DNA of 21,657 nt from JAJZRV01 sp027442615 (lineage in GTDB: Bacteria > Pseudomonadota > Gammaproteobacteria > Burkholderiales > Ferrovaceae), in assembly GCA_027442615.1 (NCBI GenBank), contig DAIBBI010000047.1:1-21657 (forward strand), in the 5' to 3' direction. The translations under genes and the position numbers were made by a program. Shown here piece after piece: positions 14,005-21,657 of the stretch; the stretch's first letter is position 1, and each line of letters begins with the position of its first letter. The notes beneath the pieces were generated by a model. That model worked only from the letters and a program-made list of their open reading frames with translations, was not told where the DNA came from and did no database searches.

Positions 14005-14134
14005 TTTCATTCAAATAATATACCGGCGTTACCCCAAGCCATGCCCGTTACGCAATATAATGTTTCGTTAGAGATTTTCCGGTTACTCCACAGTACGAGC
14101 CTAGCTCCAATCTATTAACTATCAGGTTTATTTC

Positions 14135-15244
14135 ATGATCATCATTAAGACCCAACGTGAAAGATTACTGGAACCCCTGCAATCCGTGATTGGCATCGTT
14201 GAACGCCGACATACCCTGCCTATTTTGTCGAACGTCTTGATCCAGTCGTCAGGAAGCGAGCTTGCACTGACCGCAACCGATCTGGAAGTGCAGATTCGGA
14301 CCAAGACCCAGATCGAAGAAAGCGGTGAAGCACAATCGGTGACGCTTTCAGCCCGCAAGTTGTACGACATCCTCAGAAGCTTGCCCAGCGAAGCGTCCGT
14401 TGCTTTGGAGTCCAAGGAAAACCGACTTACCGTCAAGGCTGGAAAAAGCCGTTTCAGCCTGCAAACCCTTGCAGGACAAGATTTTCCAACAGTAGCCCCG
14501 AGCGGTGACCAGGGCGTGGTGCTGAAGCTTGCGCAAAAAAACCTGAAAGCGCTTCTGGAACGCGTGCAATACGCCATGGCACAGCAGGACGTGCGCTATT
14601 ACCTCAACGGAACCCTGCTCAGCGTCAGTGGCAACCAGTTGACGCTGGTGGCCACGGATGGACACCGTTTGAGCTACACCACCGAGAAGCTTGCAGATGA
14701 ATACGACAAGGCCGAAGTCATTCTGCCCCGGAAGTCCGTTTCCGAGCTGATCAAGCTGCTGGCACCCACGGATGAGCCCGTGACCGTGACGTTGCGGACA
14801 AATCAGGCCGAGTTCGTCTTTGGATCGATCGAACTGCTATCCAAGGTGATCGATGGAAAGTTTCCGGATTACACCCGGGTCATTCCCACCACCTACAACA
14901 AGCACCTGACACTCAATCGCATGGATTTGCTTCAAGCCCTGCAGCGCGCCGCCATTTTGTCCAATGACAAAATTCACGGCGTGCGATTGCTGCTGTCGAA
15001 GAACAACCTGGCCGTGGTTTGTACCAACAACGAGCAGGAAGAGGCCCAGGAAGACCTGGACGTTGAATACAATCAGGAAGCCATCGACATCGGGTTCAAC
15101 ATCACTTATCTCATGGATGTGCTGAACCACCTGACTTCGGAAACCGTGGTCTGTTCGTTTGGTGACGCCAACAGCAGCGTCCTGATTACCGTCCAGGGAG
15201 CCGAAGACCGCTTTAAATACGTCGTCATGCCGATGCGCATCTGA
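14135..15244 (+). CDS. dnaN: DNA polymerase III beta subunit (sliding clamp)
   Basis: A 369-residue clamp, the usual length. The N-terminal segment LLEPLQSVIGIVERRHTLPILSNVLI is typical, as are QDFPTVAPSGD, QQDVRYYLNGTLLSVSGNQLTLVATDGHRLSY in the middle domain and the C-terminal YVVMPMRI, which forms part of the peptide-binding pocket. It tethers polymerase III to DNA and binds many partners. The ATG has only a short AGG upstream. It follows dnaA after the origin spacer and leads into gyrB with a 46-base gap if the gyrB start chosen here is right. Confidence 0.98.
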   Translation: MIIIKTQRERLLEPLQSVIGIVERRHTLPILSNVLIQSSGSELALTATDLEVQIRTKTQIEESGEAQSVTLSARKLYDILRSLPSEASVALESKENRLTVKAGKSRFSLQTLAGQDFPTVAPSGDQGVVLKLAQKNLKALLERVQYAMAQQDVRYYLNGTLLSVSGNQLTLVATDGHRLSYTTEKLADEYDKAEVILPRKSVSELIKLLAPTDEPVTVTLRTNQAEFVFGSIELLSKVIDGKFPDYTRVIPTTYNKHLTLNRMDLLQALQRAAILSNDKIHGVRLLLSKNNLAVVCTNNEQEEAQEDLDVEYNQEAIDIGFNITYLMDVLNHLTSETVVCSFGDANSSVLITVQGAEDRFKYVVMPMRI

Positions 15245-15290
15245 CCCTTTTTCTCCATCAGTGATCAGCACCCTTCAGGAAGCAAAACGC

Positions 15291-17690
15291 GTGGAACAAA
15301 ACAGCACGACACCAGAAAGCTATACCTCCGAAAACATCAAGGTCCTCAAGGGACTTGAGGCCGTTCGTAAACGTCCCGGGATGTACATTGGCGATACCAG
15401 CGATGGGACCGGATTGCACCACATGGTGTTTGAGGTCGTGGACAACGCCATTGATGAAGCTCTTGCCGGTTACTGCAATGAAATCAACGTCATCATCCAC
15501 CTGGACAACTCCATTACGGTGACTGACAACGGTCGCGGCATTCCTACGGATATCCACCCTGAAGAAGGCCGCTCTGCAGCCGAAGTCATCATGACGGTAT
15601 TGCATGCCGGTGGAAAGTTTGATGGCAACAGTTACAAGATTTCCGGCGGTCTGCACGGAGTGGGGGTTTCAGTGGTCAATGCCCTGTCCTCCTGGCTCAG
15701 GCTGACGATTCATCGTGATGGCAGGATCAATCAGATGGAGTTTCGTCACGGCGATGCCGTGGCCCCCCTGGCGGTGACGGGCTCAACCGACAAGCGCGGG
15801 ACAGAGGTTCATTTCATGCCCAGCACGGAGACATTTGGAACCATCGAGTTCCATTACGACATCCTGGCCAAACGACTTCGTGAGCTCTCGTTCCTGAACA
15901 ACGGCGTCAAGATCGTCCTGACGGACCAACGCAACGGCACCGAGGAAAACTTCTCCTTTGCCGGGGGCGTGAGGGGCTTCGTGGATTATCTCAACCGCAA
16001 CAAATCTGTTTTACACCCCACCATTTTTCATGCCACCGGCGAGAAGGATGGCATTGGCGTGGAGGTTGCCATGCAATGGAATGACTCCTACCAGGAGTCG
16101 GTCCTGTGCTTTACCAACAACATTCCCCAGCGCGATGGTGGCTCGCACCTGACGGCGCTTCGGGCAGCCATGACGCGTACGCTCAACCAGTACATCGAGC
16201 AGAATGAGCTGGCCAAAAAAGCCAAAGTGGAAACCACGGGCGACGATATGCGCGAAGGACTGATGTGCGTCCTTTCCGTCAAGGTTCCGGATCCCAAGTT
16301 TTCTTCCCAGACCAAGGAAAAGCTGGTTTCATCAGAAGTGCGCCCCGTGGTGGATGAGGTGGTGGCAGAGAAGCTGAGCGAGTTTCTGCTGGAAAAGCCC
16401 AACGAGGCCAAGATCATCGTTGGCAAAATCATCGAGGCCGCACGCGCGCGCGAAGCGGCCAGAAAGGCACGCGAGATGACCCGGCGCAAAGGCGCCCTGG
16501 ATGGCCTGGGTCTGCCGGGCAAGCTTGCCGATTGCCAGGAAAAGGATCCTGCGCTGTGCGAACTCTACCTTGTGGAAGGAGACTCTGCAGGAGGCTCGGC
16601 AAAACAGGGACGCGACAGAAAATTCCAGGCCATCCTGCCGCTGAAAGGAAAAATCCTGAATGTGGAGCGCGCACGTTTTGACAAGCTCGTCTCCTCGCAG
16701 GAAATCGTGACCCTGATTACTGCGCTGGGCACGGGCATCGGCAAGGATGAGTATTCACCAGAAAAATTGCGTTATCACCGCATCATCATCATGACGGATG
16801 CGGACGTGGATGGCTCGCACATCCGCACGCTACTGCTGACCTTTTTCTATCGTCAGATGCCAGAACTGGTGGAGCGCGGCCACATTTACATTGCACAGCC
16901 TCCGCTTTACAAGGTCAAGCATGGCAAAAGCGAGCAATACGTCAAGGACGACTTTGAACTGAATCAGTATCTGCTGTCCCAAGCGCTCAACGGTGCAGAG
17001 CTGCGCAGCGGCGAAACGGTGGTCAGTGGCCCTGCTCTGGAAAGCGTCGCGCGCGAATACCTGCTGGCAGAAGCGGTGATAGATCGCATTGGCCGCGTGA
17101 TCGAGCCCGTGGTGTTGAATGCCCTGTTGCAGCAGCCCATTGAAAACCTTGACAGCCTTGAGGTGGCCCACAAAACCGCAGACCAACTGCAACGGCACCT
17201 GGCGGCGGCGGGGATTCGGGTGTCAGCACAAGCCGATGAGCGTCATGGCGGGTTTAAGCTCGTGATCGTGCGCACCACCCATGGCAACATCCACACCAGC
17301 ACGCTGGATCGTGATTTCCTTGGCACGGGAGACTATGAGCAGATCAAAAAAACGGCACGCGTGCTGCAGGGACTGATGGGCCCGGATTCGGTCATCTCGC
17401 GGGGTGAGCGAAAAATAGCCGTCACCACCTTTCAGGAAGCCTTGGCATGGCTGCTGGGCGAAGTCCGGAAAACCATGGGTATCCAGCGTTACAAGGGTCT
17501 GGGTGAGATGAACCCCGAGCAATTGTGGGAAACGACCATGGACCCGAATACGCGTCGCCTACTGAGGGTGCAGATCGAGGATGCCATCCGTTCTGACGAA
17601 GTCTTTACGACCCTGATGGGTGATGAGGTGGAGCCCCGGCGTCAGTTCATCGAAAAAAATGCGCTGGGCGTGACCAATCTTGACGTGTAG
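15291..17690 (+). CDS. gyrB: DNA gyrase subunit B
   Basis: A 799-residue type IIA topoisomerase subunit that powers negative supercoiling. The GHKL ATPase domain shows LKGLEAVRKRPGMYIGDTSD, EVVDNAIDEALAG, DNGRGIP and GGLHGVGVSVVNALS. The TOPRIM domain has EGDSAGGSAKQGRDR (429-443) and the metal-binding DADVD (503-507). A roughly 165-residue insertion typical of Gram-negative GyrB follows, and the tail has QRYKGLGEMNPEQLWETTMDP. The frame opens at a GTG at 15261, but that lacks a ribosome-binding site. The GTG at 15291 has AGGAAG eight bases upstream and gives the usual short N-terminus, so it is preferred. Confidence 0.96.
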   Translation: MEQNSTTPESYTSENIKVLKGLEAVRKRPGMYIGDTSDGTGLHHMVFEVVDNAIDEALAGYCNEINVIIHLDNSITVTDNGRGIPTDIHPEEGRSAAEVIMTVLHAGGKFDGNSYKISGGLHGVGVSVVNALSSWLRLTIHRDGRINQMEFRHGDAVAPLAVTGSTDKRGTEVHFMPSTETFGTIEFHYDILAKRLRELSFLNNGVKIVLTDQRNGTEENFSFAGGVRGFVDYLNRNKSVLHPTIFHATGEKDGIGVEVAMQWNDSYQESVLCFTNNIPQRDGGSHLTALRAAMTRTLNQYIEQNELAKKAKVETTGDDMREGLMCVLSVKVPDPKFSSQTKEKLVSSEVRPVVDEVVAEKLSEFLLEKPNEAKIIVGKIIEAARAREAARKAREMTRRKGALDGLGLPGKLADCQEKDPALCELYLVEGDSAGGSAKQGRDRKFQAILPLKGKILNVERARFDKLVSSQEIVTLITALGTGIGKDEYSPEKLRYHRIIIMTDADVDGSHIRTLLLTFFYRQMPELVERGHIYIAQPPLYKVKHGKSEQYVKDDFELNQYLLSQALNGAELRSGETVVSGPALESVAREYLLAEAVIDRIGRVIEPVVLNALLQQPIENLDSLEVAHKTADQLQRHLAAAGIRVSAQADERHGGFKLVIVRTTHGNIHTSTLDRDFLGTGDYEQIKKTARVLQGLMGPDSVISRGERKIAVTTFQEALAWLLGEVRKTMGIQRYKGLGEMNPEQLWETTMDPNTRRLLRVQIEDAIRSDEVFTTLMGDEVEPRRQFIEKNALGVTNLDV

Positions 17691-17724
17691 TGCGGTCAGG
17701 TAACCTGGGGCAAGTCTGACGGCC

Positions 17725-18564
17725 ATGCTCACCATTGTCATTCCCACCTGGAATAACCTCGGGTTACTGAAGTTCTGCATCGCAAGCCTCCGGCGGCATA
17801 CCACCCTGCCCTTTGAAGTCGTTTTGCACGTCAACGACGGCAGCGACGGCACCCTGGACTGGGTGCGCTCCGAAGGAATCCTGCATACGCATTCTGCAGA
17901 AAACATCGGAATCTGCCTTGCCATGAACCAGGCTGCAGCACTCTCCACGCAGCCCTATCTGGTGTATCTCAACGACGACATGGTGTGCTGCCCGGGGTGG
18001 GATACCGCATTGATGGACCGCATCCGCACCCTCGGCACCGATGCCTTCATGGTTTCAGGAACCATGATCGAGCCGCGCGAATCTGGCAATCCTTGCGTGA
18101 TCGTTCGGGATTATGGCAGCGGCCCGGAGAATTTCCAGGAAGCGGCATTGCTGAATGACCTGCCACACCTTCACAAGGACGACTGGTATGGCGCGACCTG
18201 GCCACCCTCCATCGTGCACCGTGATTGGTGGGACAAGGTGGGGGGATACAGCCCGGAGTTTTCACCGGGAATCAGTAGCGACAACGATTTTTCCATGAAA
18301 ATGTGGGTTGCGGGCTGCCGGATTTTTCTGGGCGTGGGGGCATCGCGCGTTTACCACTTCATGTCCCGTTCCACCGGCAAGGTGGTGCGTAATGACGGCC
18401 GGAAGCAATTTTTGCGCAAATGGGGCATGACCCAATCCACCTTCGACCGGCATTTTCTGCGGCGCGGCCAGCGCGCAGGCATCCCTGTGCTTTCCGAGCC
18501 CAATAAATCCGCTCGCTATTACTGGGACATGCTGCGAGGAAAAATCAAGCACTCGCTTTTTTAG
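17725..18564 (+). CDS. Family 2 glycosyltransferase (substrate unknown)
   Basis: A 279-residue GT-A fold glycosyltransferase. Visible are the nucleotide-binding N-terminus LTIVIPTWNN, HVNDGSDGTLDW (about 35-46), NIGICLAMNQAA, the metal-binding DxD-like motif YLNDDM (81-86), and the acceptor-side GGYSPEF followed by SSDNDFSMKMW (184-194). VYHFMSRSTGKV and FLRKWGM follow near the C-terminus. No membrane segment is evident, so it should be cytoplasmic or membrane-peripheral. Such enzymes add sugars to cell-surface glycans; donor and acceptor cannot be told. It is 34 bases after gyrB with a weak ribosome-binding site, and its last 20 bases overlap the topA 3' end. It is the only non-core gene in the window. 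Confidence 0.9.
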   Translation: MLTIVIPTWNNLGLLKFCIASLRRHTTLPFEVVLHVNDGSDGTLDWVRSEGILHTHSAENIGICLAMNQAAALSTQPYLVYLNDDMVCCPGWDTALMDRIRTLGTDAFMVSGTMIEPRESGNPCVIVRDYGSGPENFQEAALLNDLPHLHKDDWYGATWPPSIVHRDWWDKVGGYSPEFSPGISSDNDFSMKMWVAGCRIFLGVGASRVYHFMSRSTGKVVRNDGRKQFLRKWGMTQSTFDRHFLRRGQRAGIPVLSEPNKSARYYWDMLRGKIKHSLF

Positions 18565-21160
18565 CAGCCGGCTTTTTCGCGGCTGGCTTTTTGGTCGCCG
18601 TTTTTTTCTCTGTTGTTGCCGTTTTCTTTACCGCAGGTTTCTTCACAGCCGCCTTCTTTGCCGCCGCTTTCTTTTTGGGAGCTGCCTTTTTCTTCGGTGC
18701 TGGCTTGCCGGTTTTGGCAGCTTTCTCAGCCAGCAAGGCCAGAGCTTCCTCCAGCGTCAGGGTGTCCACCTCTACGCCGCTGGGCAGTGTGGCATTGACC
18801 TTGCCGTGTTTGACGTAGGGCCCGTATCGCCCACTGAAAATCCCCACGGGCTGCTGATCTTCGGGGTGCGTCCCCAATTGTCGCAACGACCCGCGTCCTG
18901 CGCTCTTGGGCTCGGCCCAGATCTGCAGGGCACGTTCCAGTTCGATGTCGAACACATTGTCGGATTTTGGAATGGAACGAAAGGCCCCATCGTGCTGGAT
19001 GTAAGGACCAAAACGCCCAATGTTGACGGTGACTTTCTTGCCGGTTTCAGGGTGGTTTCCGAGGTCGCGCGGTAGCGACAGCAGTCGCAAAGCGATATCC
19101 AGGGTGACCTGTACGGGCAGCAGGTTTTTTGGCAGCGAGATGCGCTTGGGTTTCTTGCCTTCCGGCGCCGCTTCACCCAACTGCAGATAGGGCCCATAGG
19201 GGCCATTGAGCAGAAAAATGGATTGGCCGCTCTCCGGTTCTGCCCCGACGACGACGGGTTCAGCCGAACCGGTGGCACCATCCAGGTTTCGGGTGAAATC
19301 GCATTCGGGAAAACCGCTGCAACCCACAAACTTGCCGCGTCGTCCCAAGCGAATGGACAAGGGTTTTCCGCATTTGGGACAGGCCTCATCCAAAGATTCC
19401 TGGGTGACCTCCGCTCGTGAAACGGAAGCCTTTTCTTCCACCTGGCTGGAAAACCCCTCCCAAAATTGAGCCAATACCGGAATCCATTCCAGCTTGCCTT
19501 CGGAAATAAGGTCCAGCTGGTCCTCCAGGCGCGCGGTGAAGTCATAATCTACATAGCGGGAGAAATGCTCAGTGAGGAATTTATTGACCACAACGCCCAC
19601 ATCGGTGGGTGTGAAGCGCTTTTTGTCCAGAAGAACGTATTCACGATGGACAAGGGTGCTGATGATACTGGCGTAAGTGGAAGGCCGGCCGATCCCGAAT
19701 TCTTCCAGGGCCTTGACGAGGCTTGCTTCAGAATAGCGGGGCGGGGGTTGCGTAAAATGCTGTTCACCCCACAGTTGGTCTATGGGCAATCCCTCGCCTT
19801 CAACCAAATGGGGAAGCCGGGCCTCGTCGTCGGAATCTGACGAGGGACCCTTTTCAGAGACGTCGTCCTCGTCTTCACGATAGACTGCAATGAAGCCAGG
19901 AAAGACCAGGGTCTGCCCGTTGGCGCGAAACAGGTTTTGCGCATCGCCAACGCTGATGTCCACCTTGACCGTGTCAAACTGGGCCTGATTCATTTGGCTG
20001 GCTACAGTCCTTTTCCAGATCATTTCGTAAAGGCGGAATTGATCGGGGTTCAGGTGGCCTCGCAAATTGGCCGGGGTTCGCGCAATGGAGGTGGGGCGGA
20101 TGGCCTCATGCGCCTCCTGGGCATTTTTGGATTTATTGGCGTAGAAAACGGGTTTTGGTGGCAAGTACTCACTGTCAAAATTGTTTTGAATGTGTGCGCG
20201 GATATCTTGCAAGGCCTCTTGCGACAAGCTGACCGAGTCCGTCCGCATGTAGGAGATCAGACCCACGGCGCCGCCGCCGATATCGATCCCTTCATAGAGT
20301 TGTTGTGCCACCTTCATGGTGCGATCGGTGGAAAATCCCAGTTTGCGCACGGACTCCTGCTGCAAGGTGGATGTCGTAAACGGGGCTGCAGGATGCCGCT
20401 GCTTGCGTTTCTTTTCCACCTGAAGGACTTTGGCGGACTTGCCTTTGAGGGCGTCGAGGATTTCAGTCTGACGCGTCTCGGAACCCACGCTCATCTGCTG
20501 AAATTTCGTTCCTTCAAACTGGATCAGGCGTGCCGTAAACGATTGACCTTCCTTGTGGCTATCCAGATGAAGTGACCAGTACTCTTCACTTTTGAATGCG
20601 GCAATCTGGTTTTCGCGCTCCACGATAAGGCGCAAAGCCGGGCTTTGCACGCGCCCAGCCGACAGCCCGCGGCGGATTTTCTTCCACAACAGGGGCGAAA
20701 GATTGAAACCCACCAGATAATCCAGGGCGCGTCGCGCCTGCTGGGCATTGACCAGCGGCATGGAGATTTCGCGCGGATGAGCAACGGCTTCCCGAACCGC
20801 GTTTTGGGTGATTTCGTAAAACGTCACCCGCTGCAACGACTTGTTCTTCAGCAGTTTTTTGGTCTTGAGAATCTCAGCCAGATGCCAGGCAATGGCCTCG
20901 CCTTCGCGGTCCGGATCGGTTGCCAGATAGATGTGATCAGCCGCCTTGACGGCGCGCGTGATGGCGTCAACATGCTTTTCGTTGCGCTCCACCAACTGAT
21001 ATTTCATGGCGAAATGATCGTCAGGATCCACTGCGCCGGACTTGGGGACCAGATCGCGGACGTGGCCGTAGGAGGCCAGGATTTCAAATCCCGGGCCGAG
21101 ATACTTTTTTAGTGTCTTCGCCTTGGAAGGCGATTCGACGATGAGCAGGTTTTTGGACAC
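18545..21160 (-). CDS. topA: DNA topoisomerase I (type IA, omega protein)
   Basis: An 871-residue enzyme that relaxes negative supercoils. The TOPRIM domain has LLIVESPSKAKTLKKYL (Glu9) and TDPDREGEAIAWHL (DPDRE 82-86). The active-site tyrosine is Tyr304 in ISYMRTDSVSLS. One four-cysteine zinc motif follows (Cys594, 597, 614, 620), then further topoisomerase C-terminal repeats carrying GPYLQLGE, GRFGPYIQHDG and GRYGPYVKHGK. The last 59 residues are a Lys/Ala/Pro-rich tail resembling histone H1. The start is GTG (21160) with no strong ribosome-binding site. It is 14 bases from smg and convergent with the glycosyltransferase. Confidence 0.97.
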   Translation of the reverse strand: MSKNLLIVESPSKAKTLKKYLGPGFEILASYGHVRDLVPKSGAVDPDDHFAMKYQLVERNEKHVDAITRAVKAADHIYLATDPDREGEAIAWHLAEILKTKKLLKNKSLQRVTFYEITQNAVREAVAHPREISMPLVNAQQARRALDYLVGFNLSPLLWKKIRRGLSAGRVQSPALRLIVERENQIAAFKSEEYWSLHLDSHKEGQSFTARLIQFEGTKFQQMSVGSETRQTEILDALKGKSAKVLQVEKKRKQRHPAAPFTTSTLQQESVRKLGFSTDRTMKVAQQLYEGIDIGGGAVGLISYMRTDSVSLSQEALQDIRAHIQNNFDSEYLPPKPVFYANKSKNAQEAHEAIRPTSIARTPANLRGHLNPDQFRLYEMIWKRTVASQMNQAQFDTVKVDISVGDAQNLFRANGQTLVFPGFIAVYREDEDDVSEKGPSSDSDDEARLPHLVEGEGLPIDQLWGEQHFTQPPPRYSEASLVKALEEFGIGRPSTYASIISTLVHREYVLLDKKRFTPTDVGVVVNKFLTEHFSRYVDYDFTARLEDQLDLISEGKLEWIPVLAQFWEGFSSQVEEKASVSRAEVTQESLDEACPKCGKPLSIRLGRRGKFVGCSGFPECDFTRNLDGATGSAEPVVVGAEPESGQSIFLLNGPYGPYLQLGEAAPEGKKPKRISLPKNLLPVQVTLDIALRLLSLPRDLGNHPETGKKVTVNIGRFGPYIQHDGAFRSIPKSDNVFDIELERALQIWAEPKSAGRGSLRQLGTHPEDQQPVGIFSGRYGPYVKHGKVNATLPSGVEVDTLTLEEALALLAEKAAKTGKPAPKKKAAPKKKAAAKKAAVKKPAVKKTATTEKKTATKKPAAKKPAAKKASA
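18548..18724 (-). repeat. Low-complexity Lys/Ala tail-coding region of topA
   Basis: About 59 codons, nearly all Lys, Ala, Pro, Thr or Val, with irregular repeats of the types KKPAA, KKAA and KKTA. On the plus strand they give many T-runs separated by gcc/gct. The repeats are imperfect and of simple composition, so expansion or contraction by slippage is possible. The encoded tail probably binds DNA or RNA through charge; that is inference. Confidence 0.8.
18565..18592 (+). terminator. Candidate intrinsic terminator of the glycosyltransferase gene
   Basis: Immediately after the glycosyltransferase TAG the plus strand has CAGCCG (18565-18570), a 9-base loop, CGGCTG (18580-18585), then GC and five T (18588-18592). 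A 6-base-pair GC-rich stem followed by a T-run fits an intrinsic terminator, although the T-run is short. The same bases encode the TopA tail on the other strand. Confidence 0.5.
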
Positions 21161-21174
21161 GAGAAGGTGGGCAG

Positions 21175-21630
21175 TTATTGCAACATCCAGTCTTGGTAGT
21201 GAATCAGTTCCTCGACCAGCAGGGCATCCATCGGGTGCCCCTGACGCCAGAGCACCATCAGGACAATCAACTTGAGGCGCTCCAGGTCGACCTCGGGCTC
21301 ATCCAGCGCCATGACCCCGGCAAGAATCCATTCCCGCTGGCGCGGAGCAAGGATTTGGTTATTCTCTAGAAAGGCCAGGAAGCCCCAGCCCTGGGAGCCA
21401 ATGCGCTCATACTCCGACGGGTCAAGACAGCGTTGCGATACTGAATGGGTCAGTGCGCCACCTTGCTCGGGTTGTCCGATTTGATCGATATCGTCCAGCC
21501 AGGCCAGCGCCTCTTCAACCTCTGTTTCCTCAAAACCCGCTGCAAACAGCCGGTTTTGGAGCACGGTGTGCGTGGGATAAATACCGCTGGCAAAAAAATT
21601 TTCGTAAACGAAAATAAGAATGTCGACCAT
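21175..21630 (-). CDS. smg: Smg family protein (DUF494)
   Basis: A 151-residue acidic protein beginning MVDILIFVYENFF, the recognisable start of the Smg/DUF494 family found in beta- and gammaproteobacteria. It has FEETEVEEALAWLDDI in the first half and a Leu-rich C-terminal half with ERLKLIVLMVLW and LLVEELIHYQ. The biochemical role is unknown; the gene usually lies between dprA and topA in these groups, as the topA side here agrees. A GGGGCGG ribosome-binding region precedes the ATG. The 27 bases at the right edge contain an in-frame TAA just upstream that could end the preceding gene, but too little is visible to identify it. Confidence 0.92.
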   Translation of the reverse strand: MVDILIFVYENFFASGIYPTHTVLQNRLFAAGFEETEVEEALAWLDDIDQIGQPEQGGALTHSVSQRCLDPSEYERIGSQGWGFLAFLENNQILAPRQREWILAGVMALDEPEVDLERLKLIVLMVLWRQGHPMDALLVEELIHYQDWMLQ

Positions 21631-21657
21631 GAGTACCGCCCCTTAGAATGATGAATC

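Larger units (their letters stand above)
13922..14134. other. dnaA-dnaN intergenic region, probable right part of oriC
   Basis: This 213-base gap contains two perfect DnaA boxes in inverted orientation: tgtggataa at 13961-13969 and ttatccaca at 13996-14004. AT-rich sequence follows (aaataatata around 14014). A perfect -10 hexamer TATAAT is at 14056-14061, but no good -35 stands at 16-18 bases, so a dnaN promoter is only suggested. No ORF of note is present. Together with the gap upstream of dnaA this gives a two-part origin. Confidence 0.7.

Noticed and set aside
17691..17724. GTCAG/CTGAC inverted repeat between gyrB and the glycosyltransferase as a terminator
   Set aside because: Only five base pairs with a long loop and no T-run; too weak to call.
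21631..21657. End of dprA at the right edge
   Set aside because: dprA is often next to smg, and a TAA in a plausible frame is visible, but 27 bases are too few to identify a gene.
1..21657. CRISPR arrays, insertion sequences, tRNA or rRNA genes
   Set aside because: I saw no regularly spaced repeats, transposase frames with terminal repeats, or tRNA/rRNA signatures on either strand.

Overview
This window is a chromosomal replication-origin neighbourhood of a proteobacterium, most likely a betaproteobacterium. The supporting signs are the order rpmH-rnpA-yidD-yidC-mnmE-mnmG-rsmG-parA-parB-atp operon to the left of dnaA, the order dnaA-dnaN-gyrB to its right, a 44-residue L34, a gyrase B of about 800 residues with the Gram-negative insertion, a beta-type c-subunit loop (ARQPE) and a topA-smg pair. 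I cannot name the genus from the sequence. No transposon, prophage, CRISPR array, tRNA or rRNA is visible, and no gene-free stretch exceeds about 215 bases.

Layout. Bases 1-4306 (minus strand) hold most of the F1Fo ATP synthase operon: atpI-atpB-atpE-atpF-atpH-atpA and the first 53 codons of atpG. A near-consensus sigma70 promoter lies between parB and atpI. Bases 4372-8559 (minus) hold mnmG-rsmG-parA-parB, with 4-base overlaps at mnmG/rsmG and rsmG/parA. Bases 8560-8717 form a gap with two parS centromere sites and a candidate mnmG promoter. Bases 8718-12394 (minus) hold rpmH-rnpA-yidD-yidC-mnmE: ribosomal protein L34, RNase P protein, the membrane-insertion factors and the tRNA-modifying GTPase. 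Bases 12395-14134 hold the presumed oriC: a DnaA-box-containing gap on each side of dnaA, with two perfect boxes and an AT-rich unwinding-like tract. Bases 14135-17690 (plus) hold dnaN and gyrB. Next comes a family-2 glycosyltransferase (17725-18564), which runs tail-to-tail into topA (18545-21160, minus). smg follows (21175-21630, minus).

How it fits together. Leftward genes are on the minus strand, and the first rightward genes are on the plus strand, so most are co-directional with forks leaving an origin at dnaA. The ParA/ParB segregation genes and their parS sites lie within 9 kb of that origin. MnmE and MnmG, whose products act as one tRNA-modifying complex, flank the parS pair. YidC helps insert Fo subunits made by the neighbouring atp operon.

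This is mainly a conserved housekeeping region, and I do not see a new multi-gene system. The points most worth a second look are: an rnpA frame with no usual start codon upstream of its conserved N-terminus; a parS pair that looks like a local duplication, with one copy inside a 32-base perfect palindrome; a seven-C tract in the spacer of the ATP synthase promoter; the histone-H1-like tail of TopA, whose antisense strand resembles a terminator for the glycosyltransferase; and the glycosyltransferase itself, placed between core genes.
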